Assembly (NCBI RefSeq): GCF_005845215.1
Contig: NZ_SPHO01000004.1
Span: 62,001-126,000, forward strand
From: Clostridium sp. 1001271st1 H5
GTDB lineage: Bacteria > Bacillota > Clostridia > Lachnospirales > Lachnospiraceae
Length of the DNA stretch: 64,000 nt
Reading direction: 5' to 3'
The notes beneath the pieces were generated by a model, which searched no databases, was not told the DNA's origin, and saw only the letters and a list, made by a program, of their open reading frames with translations. Position 1 is the stretch's first letter. The number at the start of each line of letters is the position of its first letter. Shown in pieces: positions 1-8,037 of the stretch. The translations under genes were made by a program, and so were the position numbers.

Positions 1-254
1 ACAGTCTTAGCGGCGAACACAAGAGTATGGGCAAGGGCTTCCCAAAAAGCTTTATCTTGAAACAGTCCCTGATAGTTGGCCAGTCCGGTCACATGAAACC
101 CCGGGGTCATGTAATCCCAGTCCGTAAAACTGATTCCAATGGACGCTGCAATGGGAAGCAGCCAGAACAGTATAAGGAAAAAGAGGGCAGGGATTACGAA
201 TGCCATGAATGTAAATCTGGATTTCCATTGTTTATACAAGCGTGAATCGGACAT
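1..254 (-). CDS. Sugar ABC transporter permease, N-terminal part (runs off left edge)
   Basis: The reverse strand encodes about 84 residues from an ATG at 254, preceded by GGAGGA. The protein starts with a short basic stretch (SRLYKQWKSR) and a first membrane helix (FVIPALFFLILFWLLP). A periplasmic-type loop follows, with the motifs SFTDWD and GLANYQGLF that are typical of MalF/UgpA/MsmF-type permeases of carbohydrate ABC importers. Such permeases form the channel with a second permease and take sugar from a binding lipoprotein. The rest of the gene and its partners lie left of the window, so the substrate cannot be named. The upstream gap holds a LacI-like palindrome that could control it. 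Confidence 0.8.
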   Translation of the reverse strand, partial: MSDSRLYKQWKSRFTFMAFVIPALFFLILFWLLPIAASIGISFTDWDYMTPGFHVTGLANYQGLFQDKAFWEALAHTLVFAAKT

Positions 255-646
255 AGACCATTCCTCCGTTATTTGTGGTGATTTTATGGCTGGTTTATAT
301 AGCTGCGGTTAAATAGTTATGGTTTTGCTATTTCACCCGAATATGTATAACCGTACATTTGCTATATTGTTCAAAATTTTATAATTATCATATTTGTTGA
401 ACGCTTTAAACACCTGGATGGTACCATATATACCATTATTTGTCAACTGTTTTGTTCAAAAATAGTTTATAAATAATTTTTTGAACATCATGGCCGGAAA
501 TATGACCTTTTTTAGACCAAGAAGATAATAATCAAAAAAATGGAATAAATTGGGCTGGATTTTTTTAATTCAACGTGAGATAATCAGAATGTCCTTGTCA
601 AACATTCTACTGAACACCTTTATCAGAAAATACCTTTTACGAGGAT
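255..646. other. AT-rich intergenic region
   Basis: About 390 bases without a convincing gene, between the leftward sugar permease and the rightward zinc-ribbon gene. It is clearly richer in A and T than the flanking genes, as expected for promoters in both directions. The only ordered element I see is the imperfect palindrome at 396-411, listed separately. Confidence 0.6.
396..411. promoter_or_regulatory. Possible LacI-family operator upstream of sugar permease
   Basis: GTTGAACGCTTTAAAC is a 16-base imperfect palindrome (6 of 8 positions paired) with the central CG typical of LacI/CcpA-type operators. It lies about 140 bases upstream of the sugar permease start. Assignment is by resemblance only. 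Confidence 0.3.
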
Positions 647-889
647 ATGGGGGATGTGTTTGAGATTCATTCATTTGCCCCTGTCTATGAAAGGGACAGG
701 AACGGACAGTATCCCGGCTGTCCAAAGTGCGGCTGCAGGGAAATACATAATTTAACAGACAGTGAACTGGTCATACGCGGAAATCCGCTGGCCGCATTCC
801 TGTTCAGGGAACCACATCTGAGCTTCAGCAGGTTATCCCCGCCAAAATACGAATGCACGAACCCTGAATGCAGGTATATTTGGAATTAA
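647..889 (+). CDS. Small zinc-ribbon protein
   Basis: An 80-residue protein with a CPKCGC pair near residue 25 and a CTNPEC pair near residue 71. This is the spacing of a treble-clef or zinc-ribbon metal site. No membrane segment is seen. The start is uncertain: the ATG at 647 is only two bases after GAGG, so the GTG at 656 may be used instead. It stands alone, between an AT-rich region and the convergent yitT-type gene. Function unknown; nucleic-acid or protein binding is the usual role of such ribbons. Confidence 0.55.
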   Translation: MGDVFEIHSFAPVYERDRNGQYPGCPKCGCREIHNLTDSELVIRGNPLAAFLFREPHLSFSRLSPPKYECTNPECRYIWN

Positions 890-940
890 TACCAGCCAAA
901 TGCCTGCTCTCGCTGATATCTGTCATCTGGCCGGCTCCTT

Positions 941-1783
941 TTAACGCTTGGGCCTGTATATGATTTCATTTACCGTATACACGGTGACAAAAGCATTTTT
1001 ATCTGTTTTCAGGACATAATTCATCAGGGTTGCATATTCGTTTTTATCCACAATGGTGATAATTTCCCTCTTTGGCTGTCCGTCGTAAGCGCCTATTGCT
1101 TCGTAAATCGTGGCGCCGCTGTGGAGGTGATGCAGAATAAACTCCCTGATTTCTTCCTCGCGCTGGGAAATGATGCATACCCGTTTTTTAATGTTAAAGC
1201 CAAAGATAAAATGGTCCAGGACGATTCCGTTCAGATAGGTGCCAAGGACGCTGAGCACCACGATTTTCTTGTCATAAACCAGGGCAGCGGAGAGCGCCAC
1301 ACACATACCGGACATGGACATAGCCTTGCCCAGTTCCATATGCAGGTATTTATTCAGCAGCTTTGCCACAATATCCAGTCCGCCGGATGACGCATTCCTG
1401 TTAAACAGCATGGCCAGTCCAATGCTAACCACAAAGATATAGCAAATCATATCCAGAAATGCATCATTGGTAATGGAAGCATTTCCCGGAAACATAAGTT
1501 CAAAAGCAGCCAGGACCACAGGCAGAAGGAACGAGGTATAAACCGTCTTTGCACCGAATTCCCTTCCAATGAGCAGAAAACCCAAAACCAGGAGAAGCAT
1601 GTTCAGGATAAAGGTAATTGCTGAAATTTTGAGGGGAACAAAGTTTCCCAAAACAATTGCCAGACCGGAGATGCTTCCCACTGATACGTGGCTCGGCATC
1701 AGAAAGAAAAAGACGGCTGCCGCCACAATGACGGTGGCAAAGGTAATCATGATAAATTCTCTGATGGTTTCCCACTTTTTCAT
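941..1783 (-). CDS. YitT family membrane protein
   Basis: A 280-residue protein with five or six hydrophobic segments in the first 190 residues, including the glycine/serine signature NASSGGLDIVA typical of YitT (DUF161) proteins. A soluble C-terminal DUF2179-like domain follows (about 200-280, with TIYEAIGAYDGQPKREIITIV). The family is widespread in Firmicutes and its transport role is not established. The start ATG at 1783 has GGAGG about 10 bases upstream. It is transcribed alone and divergently from the lipoprotein gene at 1967. Confidence 0.85.
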   Translation of the reverse strand: MKKWETIREFIMITFATVIVAAAVFFFLMPSHVSVGSISGLAIVLGNFVPLKISAITFILNMLLLVLGFLLIGREFGAKTVYTSFLLPVVLAAFELMFPGNASITNDAFLDMICYIFVVSIGLAMLFNRNASSGGLDIVAKLLNKYLHMELGKAMSMSGMCVALSAALVYDKKIVVLSVLGTYLNGIVLDHFIFGFNIKKRVCIISQREEEIREFILHHLHSGATIYEAIGAYDGQPKREIITIVDKNEYATLMNYVLKTDKNAFVTVYTVNEIIYRPKR

Positions 1784-1966
1784 AAAATATAAGCCTCCAA
1801 TACATACTTTTTTATTTACACATTTTTATTTACAGGCTGCGAAACGGTCCGTCAAATGCCCCGTGTGGTATTGTATCACATCCCGTCCCTTCCTGCAATT
1901 CACAGAATTAAGGAAGGATTTATTATAAATCATTTAAAACTACATATAAAACAGAAGGTGAAAAAT

Positions 1967-3196
1967 ATGAGACATATTCCTGACAAACTGACAACACTTT
2001 TACTATGCATAGCGCTGTGCGGTGCATTAACGGCCTGCGGACAAAAGGCCCCGTCCCGGTCACAACCCCCGGAGCAGACTGAAACCCAAAATACCGGGGA
2101 GGAACCGGAAATCAGGATTGACACAAAAAATAACTCCCAGCCTGACACGCAGACAGCCGCACAGCAGGAGGACAACGCAGAGGAGCCGTCTGATGCAGCC
2201 AATGGAAAGGCAGGATATATCCTGATTAAGGACCAGACCTTTGATGTGACCCTGGAACCATTGGGCAGCGTCACATTTGCATCCTATGAACCGGATCCGG
2301 CTAAGAATCCCCTGACAGATGTCCTGTTTGAAATAAAAAAGGCCGGAAAACCGGCGTATATCCTGGACGGCGTGTGCGAGGGCAACTTACGGAGCAATGA
2401 GACGTTTCATAAGGTGGAGGCAGTTTCTTTTCCCGACTATAACAACGACGGCTGCAATGATATTATCATCATATGCAGTTACTCACCAGCATCCGGGCCA
2501 GAGACAGGCACCGGTGGTTCCGAGGTGAGAATCTACAGCGGAAAGACTGACGGCAGCTTTACATTGGAGAGAGAGTTATCAGAGAATGCCAATTCAGCCC
2601 TTGCTGAAAAGACCGTGAGGTCTGTCCTGGGATTCCTGGGTGCAGGCAAGAGCGGGGCGCAGGATTCTGTTTCCGGCTGGAAACAGGCCTATATCAGCCT
2701 TCTCCAATCCCAGGACAGCGGTCAGTGGCACGGATACAATCTGATTTACATCAATGACGATGCCATCCCGGAATTGGTGGAAATCGGGATAGACGAGGCA
2801 ACGGGCTGCAATATTGTAAGTTTCGCCGACGGGGCTGTCAATGAAACACAGCTGTCCAGACTTTATTTTTCTTATATTGAACGCGGAAATCTTCTGTGCA
2901 ATTCAGAGGGAAATATGGACAGCTACTACGATATTGTGTACAGCATGGAATCCGGCCGCCTGGTTCCGATTGCATCCGGATATTATGGGGCGGAAGATAA
3001 TTCCAATGTACAGCTTGATGATGAAGGAAATCCCATCTATCAATATGAATGGGAGGGGATTCTGATGTCCCGGGATGAATACAATCAGGCTTTCCAGGCT
3101 GTCTATGACACTGCCTCTGCCATGCCAGGGTATGAATGGGATAAATGGCTTTCCCTGGAAGAGGTGATTCAGGCCATTCGCGGAATTCAATCATGA
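1967..3196 (+). CDS. Secreted lipoprotein with FG-GAP-like acidic loops
   Basis: The start is placed at ATG 1967 (behind GAAGGTG), giving 409 residues. This makes an ideal lipoprotein signal: MRHIPDKL, a hydrophobic core, then the lipobox LTAC with Cys at residue 22. A Q/T/P/E-rich linker (about 25-80) follows, as is common next to the membrane anchor. The folded part has two Asp/Asn-rich loops (DYNNDGCNDI and INDDAIPEL) resembling the calcium-binding repeats of FG-GAP/VCBS propellers. No catalytic motif is recognised. Likely an extracellular surface protein of unknown role; related clostridial lipoproteins are uncharacterised. Confidence 0.7.
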   Translation: MRHIPDKLTTLLLCIALCGALTACGQKAPSRSQPPEQTETQNTGEEPEIRIDTKNNSQPDTQTAAQQEDNAEEPSDAANGKAGYILIKDQTFDVTLEPLGSVTFASYEPDPAKNPLTDVLFEIKKAGKPAYILDGVCEGNLRSNETFHKVEAVSFPDYNNDGCNDIIIICSYSPASGPETGTGGSEVRIYSGKTDGSFTLERELSENANSALAEKTVRSVLGFLGAGKSGAQDSVSGWKQAYISLLQSQDSGQWHGYNLIYINDDAIPELVEIGIDEATGCNIVSFADGAVNETQLSRLYFSYIERGNLLCNSEGNMDSYYDIVYSMESGRLVPIASGYYGAEDNSNVQLDDEGNPIYQYEWEGILMSRDEYNQAFQAVYDTASAMPGYEWDKWLSLEEVIQAIRGIQS

Positions 3197-3263
3197 CATG
3201 AACTATTGCAGCAACCATGACCGTCCTTATTGTTACAGCGATTGTTGCAGCAAATAAAAAACC

Positions 3264-3291
3264 TTGACATGAAATCATTATCTGCTATAAT
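3264..3291 (+). promoter_or_regulatory. Promoter of the MATE exporter leader
   Basis: TTGACA (3264-3269) and TATAAT (3286-3291) are both perfect consensus hexamers, separated by 16 bases. Transcription would start near 3298, about 155 bases before the MATE start codon, leaving a long structured leader. Confidence 0.8.
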
Positions 3292-3296
3292 AAATA

Positions 3297-3458
3297 ATGC
3301 TTGCTCGGAGGGCAAATCATTCGGATGAAATGATGAGCCGGATAAGGCTGCAGATTGAAATATCTGCTCCTTATCCGGCTCTTTTTGTTTTGCAGCAGAC
3401 CATGCATGGACACCGGGCACAGCTGATTTATATGAATGAAAGAGGAGGAAAAACATGA
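3297..3458 (+). CDS. Possible leader ORF overlapping the attenuator
   Basis: An uninterrupted 53-codon frame begins at the first ATG of the predicted transcript. It reads straight through the attenuator stem and stops with TGA at 3456-3458, overlapping the ATGATG of the MATE gene. There is no good ribosome site for the first ATG (GGAGGG at 3307-3312 lies inside it), so it may be chance. If translated, it could couple ribosome movement to termination and re-initiation at the MATE gene. No protein family is recognised. Confidence 0.25.
   Translation: MLARRANHSDEMMSRIRLQIEISAPYPALFVLQQTMHGHRAQLIYMNERGGKT
3336..3390 (+). terminator. Leader terminator/attenuator before the MATE gene
   Basis: A 12-base perfect stem (AGCCGGATAAGG at 3336-3347 with CCTTATCCGGCT at 3369-3380) encloses a second 6-base stem (GCAGAT/ATCTGC). 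CTTTTTGTTTT follows. This is a classic intrinsic terminator lying between a consensus promoter and the MATE start codon, so it most likely regulates read-through. A smaller hairpin (ATCATT/AATGAT) precedes it. Confidence 0.75.
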
Positions 3459-4825
3459 TGGGAAAAAAACATTCTTTGACAGAAGGGAATATACTGGTTT
3501 CCCTTGTCCGTTTTGCTGTTCCGGTACTTTTTACGCTGTTTTTACAGGCCTTATACGGCGGGGTGGACCTGCTGGTAGTCGGACAGTTTGCCGACACGGC
3601 CGATGTATCAGGTGTGGCAACGGGCAGTATGCTTTTACAGACAATCACTATGGTCATAACAGGTTTATCCATGGGCATTACCATCCTGGTAGGGGAACGG
3701 ATTGGAAGGCGCAGGCCCAGGGAAGCAGGCCATGCAATCGGCAGCGGCATCTGCCTGTTTTCCGTATTTGCTGTCATTCTGACCGTGATAATGACAGGCG
3801 CAGCTGAGGTGCTGGCCGGCCTTCTTCACACACCCAAAGAGGCATTTTCACAGACCGTAACCTATATCAGGATTTGCGGCGCTGGTTCCCTTTTCATTGT
3901 TGCGTATAATGTGCTGGGGGCCGTGTTCCGCGGAATCGGTGATTCCAGGACGCCCTTGGTGACTGTAATGATTGCCTGCGTCATCAATATAGGCGGGGAT
4001 TTGCTGTTGGTTGCCGTACTGGGCATGGGAACAGCAGGCGCTGCCCTGGCCACGGTTGCAGCCCAGGCCATCAGCGTGTTAATCTCATTTTCAATCATAC
4101 TGAAAAAGGAGCTTCCCTTTGAATTTACGGGGAACTGTATACGGTTCAACGGGCAAATAATCGGAGCTGAGCTAAAACTGGGAGTTCCGGTTGCATTGCA
4201 GGAGCTTTTAGTGGGCGTATCCTTCCTGCTGATACAGACCGTTGTCAATTCCTTTGGCGTAACCTTCTCTGCCGGCGTGGGCGTGGCAGAAAAGGTCTGT
4301 ATCTTCATCATGCTTGTTCCCTCCGCCTACATGCAGTCCATGTCAGCCTTTGTTGCCCAGAACATGGGAGCGCGGAATCCTGGCAGGGCCAAGAAGGCAT
4401 TGGGATATGGCGTGGCAACCGCATTTGCAGTGGGGCTGGCCATGTCGTATATCACCCTGTTCCACGGAGACCTGCTGTCCTCTCTGTTTTCAAAGGACCT
4501 GGATGTAATAGCTGCTTCCCACAGCTATCTGAAGGCATATGCAGTGGATTGTCTGCTGACACCTTTCCTGTTCTGTTTTACCGGCTATTACAATGGCTGT
4601 GAAAAGACAATTTTTGTCATGATACAGGGAATCATCGGCGCATTTCTGGTGCGGATTCCCATTGTTTACGCAGTCAGCCGTATGGCGGGGGCAACCCTGT
4701 TTCAGATTGGTCTGGGAACCCCTGCCTCCAGCCTCGTACAGATTATACTCTGCCTGGGAATGTTCCTGTACCTGGAGCGAACCGCCGGTAAAAGCAACGG
4801 GGTATCCGGGCGTTTTACCGCCTGA
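3455..4825 (+). CDS. MATE family multidrug/Na+ antiporter
   Basis: 456 residues with about 12 membrane helices in two similar halves, the layout of MATE (NorM/DinF-like) exporters. These use the sodium or proton gradient to pump out cationic drugs. Recognisable stretches include PVLFTLFLQALYGGVDLLVVG in helix 1, GLSMGITILVGERIG, and FRGIGDSRTPL in helix 5, which is characteristic of the family. The start is ATG 3455 (or 3458) behind AGGAGG. It is a single gene preceded by a long leader with a terminator, so expression is probably controlled by attenuation. The physiological substrate cannot be told from sequence. Confidence 0.9.
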   Translation: MMGKKHSLTEGNILVSLVRFAVPVLFTLFLQALYGGVDLLVVGQFADTADVSGVATGSMLLQTITMVITGLSMGITILVGERIGRRRPREAGHAIGSGICLFSVFAVILTVIMTGAAEVLAGLLHTPKEAFSQTVTYIRICGAGSLFIVAYNVLGAVFRGIGDSRTPLVTVMIACVINIGGDLLLVAVLGMGTAGAALATVAAQAISVLISFSIILKKELPFEFTGNCIRFNGQIIGAELKLGVPVALQELLVGVSFLLIQTVVNSFGVTFSAGVGVAEKVCIFIMLVPSAYMQSMSAFVAQNMGARNPGRAKKALGYGVATAFAVGLAMSYITLFHGDLLSSLFSKDLDVIAASHSYLKAYAVDCLLTPFLFCFTGYYNGCEKTIFVMIQGIIGAFLVRIPIVYAVSRMAGATLFQIGLGTPASSLVQIILCLGMFLYLERTAGKSNGVSGRFTA

Positions 4826-4986
4826 CCGGACACTATCTCCAGATGGCCGCCATTTACTTAATCCCGCACCCGTCATAGGATAAAAATTCATGCTGTATTT
4901 ATGTCCATGTCTTTGATATAATGGAATATATCTGTTTTGCGGTATGTACGGCAGCGAATCACGCATATTGAGGAGGAGACAAGAAC

Positions 4987-7053
4987 ATGCTTTTAGTGGC
5001 TAAAAGGGACGGGGAAACCGTTGAATTCCAATTGGAAAAGATAACACTGGCTATCAAGAAAGCCTTTAAAGCAACCGGTAAATCATATACGGATGATATC
5101 ATTGAGCTATTGTCCCTGAGGGTCACCTCCGACTTCCAGGGAAAGATAAAAGACAGCCGGATATCAGTGGAGGATATCCAGGACAGCGTGGAAAAGGTTT
5201 TGGAGGAATCCGGATACACCGATGCGGCCAAAGCCTACATCCTGTACCGGAAGCAGCGGGAGAAAATCAGGAATTTAGATAAAACCATTCTGGACTATAA
5301 AGACGTGGTGGACAACTATGTAAAGGTGGAAGACTGGCGTGTGAAGGAAAACTCCACCATTACCTATTCGGTTGGCGGGCTGATTCTCAACAACTCCGGC
5401 GCAGTGACTGCCAATTACTGGCTTACGGAAGTATATGACAGGGAAATTTCCGATGCCCATGTAAACGGAGACATCCATATCCATGATTTATCCATGCTGA
5501 CCAGCTACAGCTGCGGATGGTCCCTTAAGAAGCTCCTGTTGGACGGTCTGGGCGGCATCACCGGAAAGATTACCGCATCCCCGGCCAAGCACCTGGCCAC
5601 CCTCTGCAACCAGATGGTGAATTTTCTGGGAATCATGCAGAATGAGTGGGCTGCCTCCCAGTCCTTCTCGTCCTTTGACACATACCTTGCCCCCTTTGTG
5701 AAGGCAGATAACCTGTCCTATGACAAGGTAAAAAAATGCATGGAGGCATTTGTCTTCGGAGTCAACACTCCCAGCCGCTGGGGTACGCAGGCTCCATTTT
5801 CCCACATCTTCATGGACCTGAAGGTGCCCTGTGACATGGCGGATGAAAAGGCCATTGTGGGAGGCAGGAGAATGGAGTTTACATATGGGGAATGCCAGAG
5901 GGAAATGGACATGGTGAACAAGGCATTCCTGGAAACCATGCTGGAAGGCGATGCCAATGGCCTGGGATTCCAGTATCCCATTCCGGCCTATGGGATGGGA
6001 GAGGACTATGACTGGTCGGATACCGAACAAAACAGGCTGTTGTTTTCCCTTGCATCCCATTACGGAACACCCTATTTCATCAACTACATGGGAAGCGGTA
6101 TGAAACCCGAGGATGTGAGGGCTACCTATGATGGAATCCAGCCTGATTTCCATGTGCTGCGGAAAAAAGCCGGCGGCTTTTTCGGATACGGGGAGCATAC
6201 GGGCTCCGTTGGCGTGGTTACGGTCAATCTTCCCCGGATTGCATACCAGTCAAAGGATGAAAGGGACTTTTATACACGGCTGGACCGGATGACGGACCTG
6301 GCTGCACGGTCCCTGGACACGAAGCGGAAGGTGATTTCCACCCTGTTAAGGAATGGGCTTTATCCCTATACAGCCTGCTATCTTACGGACTTTGACAATC
6401 ATTTTTCATCCATCGGCGTCATCGGCATGAATGAAGCCGGACTCAATGCCCCGTGGCTGCAGGCCGGACTGGAATCAGAAGAGACAAAAGCATTTGCTGT
6501 CTCTGTCCTGAACCACATGCGTGAAAAGCTGGTTGGTTACCAGGAGGAATACGGTAATCTCTACGGCCTGGAGGCAACGCCCGCAGAGTCAGCCACCTTC
6601 CGGTTCGCCAGACTGGACCGGGAGCGTTTCCCCGGAATCAGGACAGCCGGTCATGAAGGGGACAAGCCTTATTATACAAACAGCACCAAGCTGCCGGCTG
6701 ACTATGACGGCACATTGCGTGATGCCCTTCTGAACCAGGACGCCCTGCAGCCCCTTTATACCACAGGCACCGTGTTCCATGTATACATGGAACAGGAACT
6801 GAAGGACTGGAAAAAGGCAAGGGATATACTTTGCAGCATGATTACAGAACACCATATTCCCTGTTTCACATTGTCTCCTGTTTACACCATCTGCCAGACC
6901 TGCGGCTATCTGCCCGGCAGACAGGATATCTGTCCCAACTGCGGAGGCTCTGCGGATGTTTACAGCAGGATTGCGGGATATTACAGACCCGTCCATGACT
7001 GGAATGACGGCAAGGCCCAGGAGTTTAAAAACAGGGTTATGTTCCGTATCTGA
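4987..7053 (+). CDS. nrdD: Anaerobic (class III) ribonucleoside-triphosphate reductase
   Basis: 688 residues. An ATP-cone allosteric domain (about 1-95) precedes the glycyl-radical reductase barrel. Near the C-terminus are the zinc-binding pairs CQTCGY and CPNCGG, then RIAGY, whose glycine (about residue 664) is the radical site. The enzyme reduces NTPs to dNTPs under anoxia and must be charged by the radical-SAM activase NrdG. No nrdG follows; the next gene is phzF-like, so the activase must lie elsewhere. GGAGGAG precedes the ATG, and a TATAAT at 4917-4922 is a likely -10 box. Confidence 0.93.
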   Translation: MLLVAKRDGETVEFQLEKITLAIKKAFKATGKSYTDDIIELLSLRVTSDFQGKIKDSRISVEDIQDSVEKVLEESGYTDAAKAYILYRKQREKIRNLDKTILDYKDVVDNYVKVEDWRVKENSTITYSVGGLILNNSGAVTANYWLTEVYDREISDAHVNGDIHIHDLSMLTSYSCGWSLKKLLLDGLGGITGKITASPAKHLATLCNQMVNFLGIMQNEWAASQSFSSFDTYLAPFVKADNLSYDKVKKCMEAFVFGVNTPSRWGTQAPFSHIFMDLKVPCDMADEKAIVGGRRMEFTYGECQREMDMVNKAFLETMLEGDANGLGFQYPIPAYGMGEDYDWSDTEQNRLLFSLASHYGTPYFINYMGSGMKPEDVRATYDGIQPDFHVLRKKAGGFFGYGEHTGSVGVVTVNLPRIAYQSKDERDFYTRLDRMTDLAARSLDTKRKVISTLLRNGLYPYTACYLTDFDNHFSSIGVIGMNEAGLNAPWLQAGLESEETKAFAVSVLNHMREKLVGYQEEYGNLYGLEATPAESATFRFARLDRERFPGIRTAGHEGDKPYYTNSTKLPADYDGTLRDALLNQDALQPLYTTGTVFHVYMEQELKDWKKARDILCSMITEHHIPCFTLSPVYTICQTCGYLPGRQDICPNCGGSADVYSRIAGYYRPVHDWNDGKAQEFKNRVMFRI

Positions 7054-7122
7054 AAAAATACGTATCTGAGAAAATCTGTCACCTGATTGAAGAGACCATC
7101 TGCATTTTAACGGGAGAGATAA

Positions 7123-7974
7123 ATGACGATATTTAATGCTTATGTAGCAAGCGCGTTCAGCAAAGATGACAAAGGCGGAAATAAGGCAGGTGTGATAATT
7201 GGGAGGCGGTTCACTGAAGCACAGAAAACGGAAATAGCCGGTTATCTGAGGTATTCGGAGACAGTCTTTGTCAGTATTTCAACATTCAATGATTTTAAAC
7301 TGGAATACTTTACATCCAAAGGGGAAATTCCGCTGTGCGGCCATGCCACAATCGCCGCCTTCACTGTGCTGCGGCATTTGGGGCTGCTGAAAAAACAGGA
7401 TTGTACCATAGAGACAAAGTCAGGAATCCTGAGGGTACAGGTTGATGAAAGCGGCCTGATTCTCATGGAGCAGAACAGGCCGCAGTTCTATGAAACGCTG
7501 GACAGAAAAGAGGCAGAGGCGTGCTTTGATTCAATCGTCATTGACCATACCTTACCGGTGCAAATCGTGTCCACCGGCCTAAAGGATATCCTGGTTCCTG
7601 TGACTAATCCCGTGGTTCTCGGCAGTATGGCCCCTGATTTCCCCGCCATCACCAGAATAAGCAGGGAAAATGAATGCATCGGCATCCATGCCTTTTCCCC
7701 TGGAAAAGACAGGGGCGTGACCGCAATATGCAGGAATTTCGCCCCGCTGTACGGCATTAATGAAGAATCAGCCACCGGTACCTCCACCGGCGCGCTGGCC
7801 TGTTATTTATATAAGTACGCATCAAAGCAAAACCAGTATATCTTTGAACAGGGGTATAATTTACACTGTGTTTCCAGAATATATGTTAATCTGGACAGCG
7901 AGGATGATACGGTTACAGGTGTATGGGTGGGAGGATATGGATATTTAAACCACGTTTATCGTATTGCATTTTAA
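7123..7974 (+). CDS. PhzF family isomerase/epimerase-like protein
   Basis: 283 residues of the two-lobed PhzF/DAP-epimerase fold. The N-lobe carries the conserved acid in YSETVF (about residue 46) and the GEIPLCGHATIAA motif. The C-lobe has the mirrored ESATGTSTGALACYL motif. PhzF of pseudomonads isomerises a phenazine precursor, but most homologues are of unknown substrate and no phenazine genes are nearby. The start is ATG 7123 behind GGGAGAG. It follows nrdD by 70 bases and may be co-transcribed. It is convergent with the ABC exporter genes. Confidence 0.85.
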   Translation: MTIFNAYVASAFSKDDKGGNKAGVIIGRRFTEAQKTEIAGYLRYSETVFVSISTFNDFKLEYFTSKGEIPLCGHATIAAFTVLRHLGLLKKQDCTIETKSGILRVQVDESGLILMEQNRPQFYETLDRKEAEACFDSIVIDHTLPVQIVSTGLKDILVPVTNPVVLGSMAPDFPAITRISRENECIGIHAFSPGKDRGVTAICRNFAPLYGINEESATGTSTGALACYLYKYASKQNQYIFEQGYNLHCVSRIYVNLDSEDDTVTGVWVGGYGYLNHVYRIAF

Positions 7975-8037
7975 ATCCGCAAACCGCAAGCCCACCATGC
8001 GTCATCCTTGTCCCATACATCAAGCCATAACTTCCCT

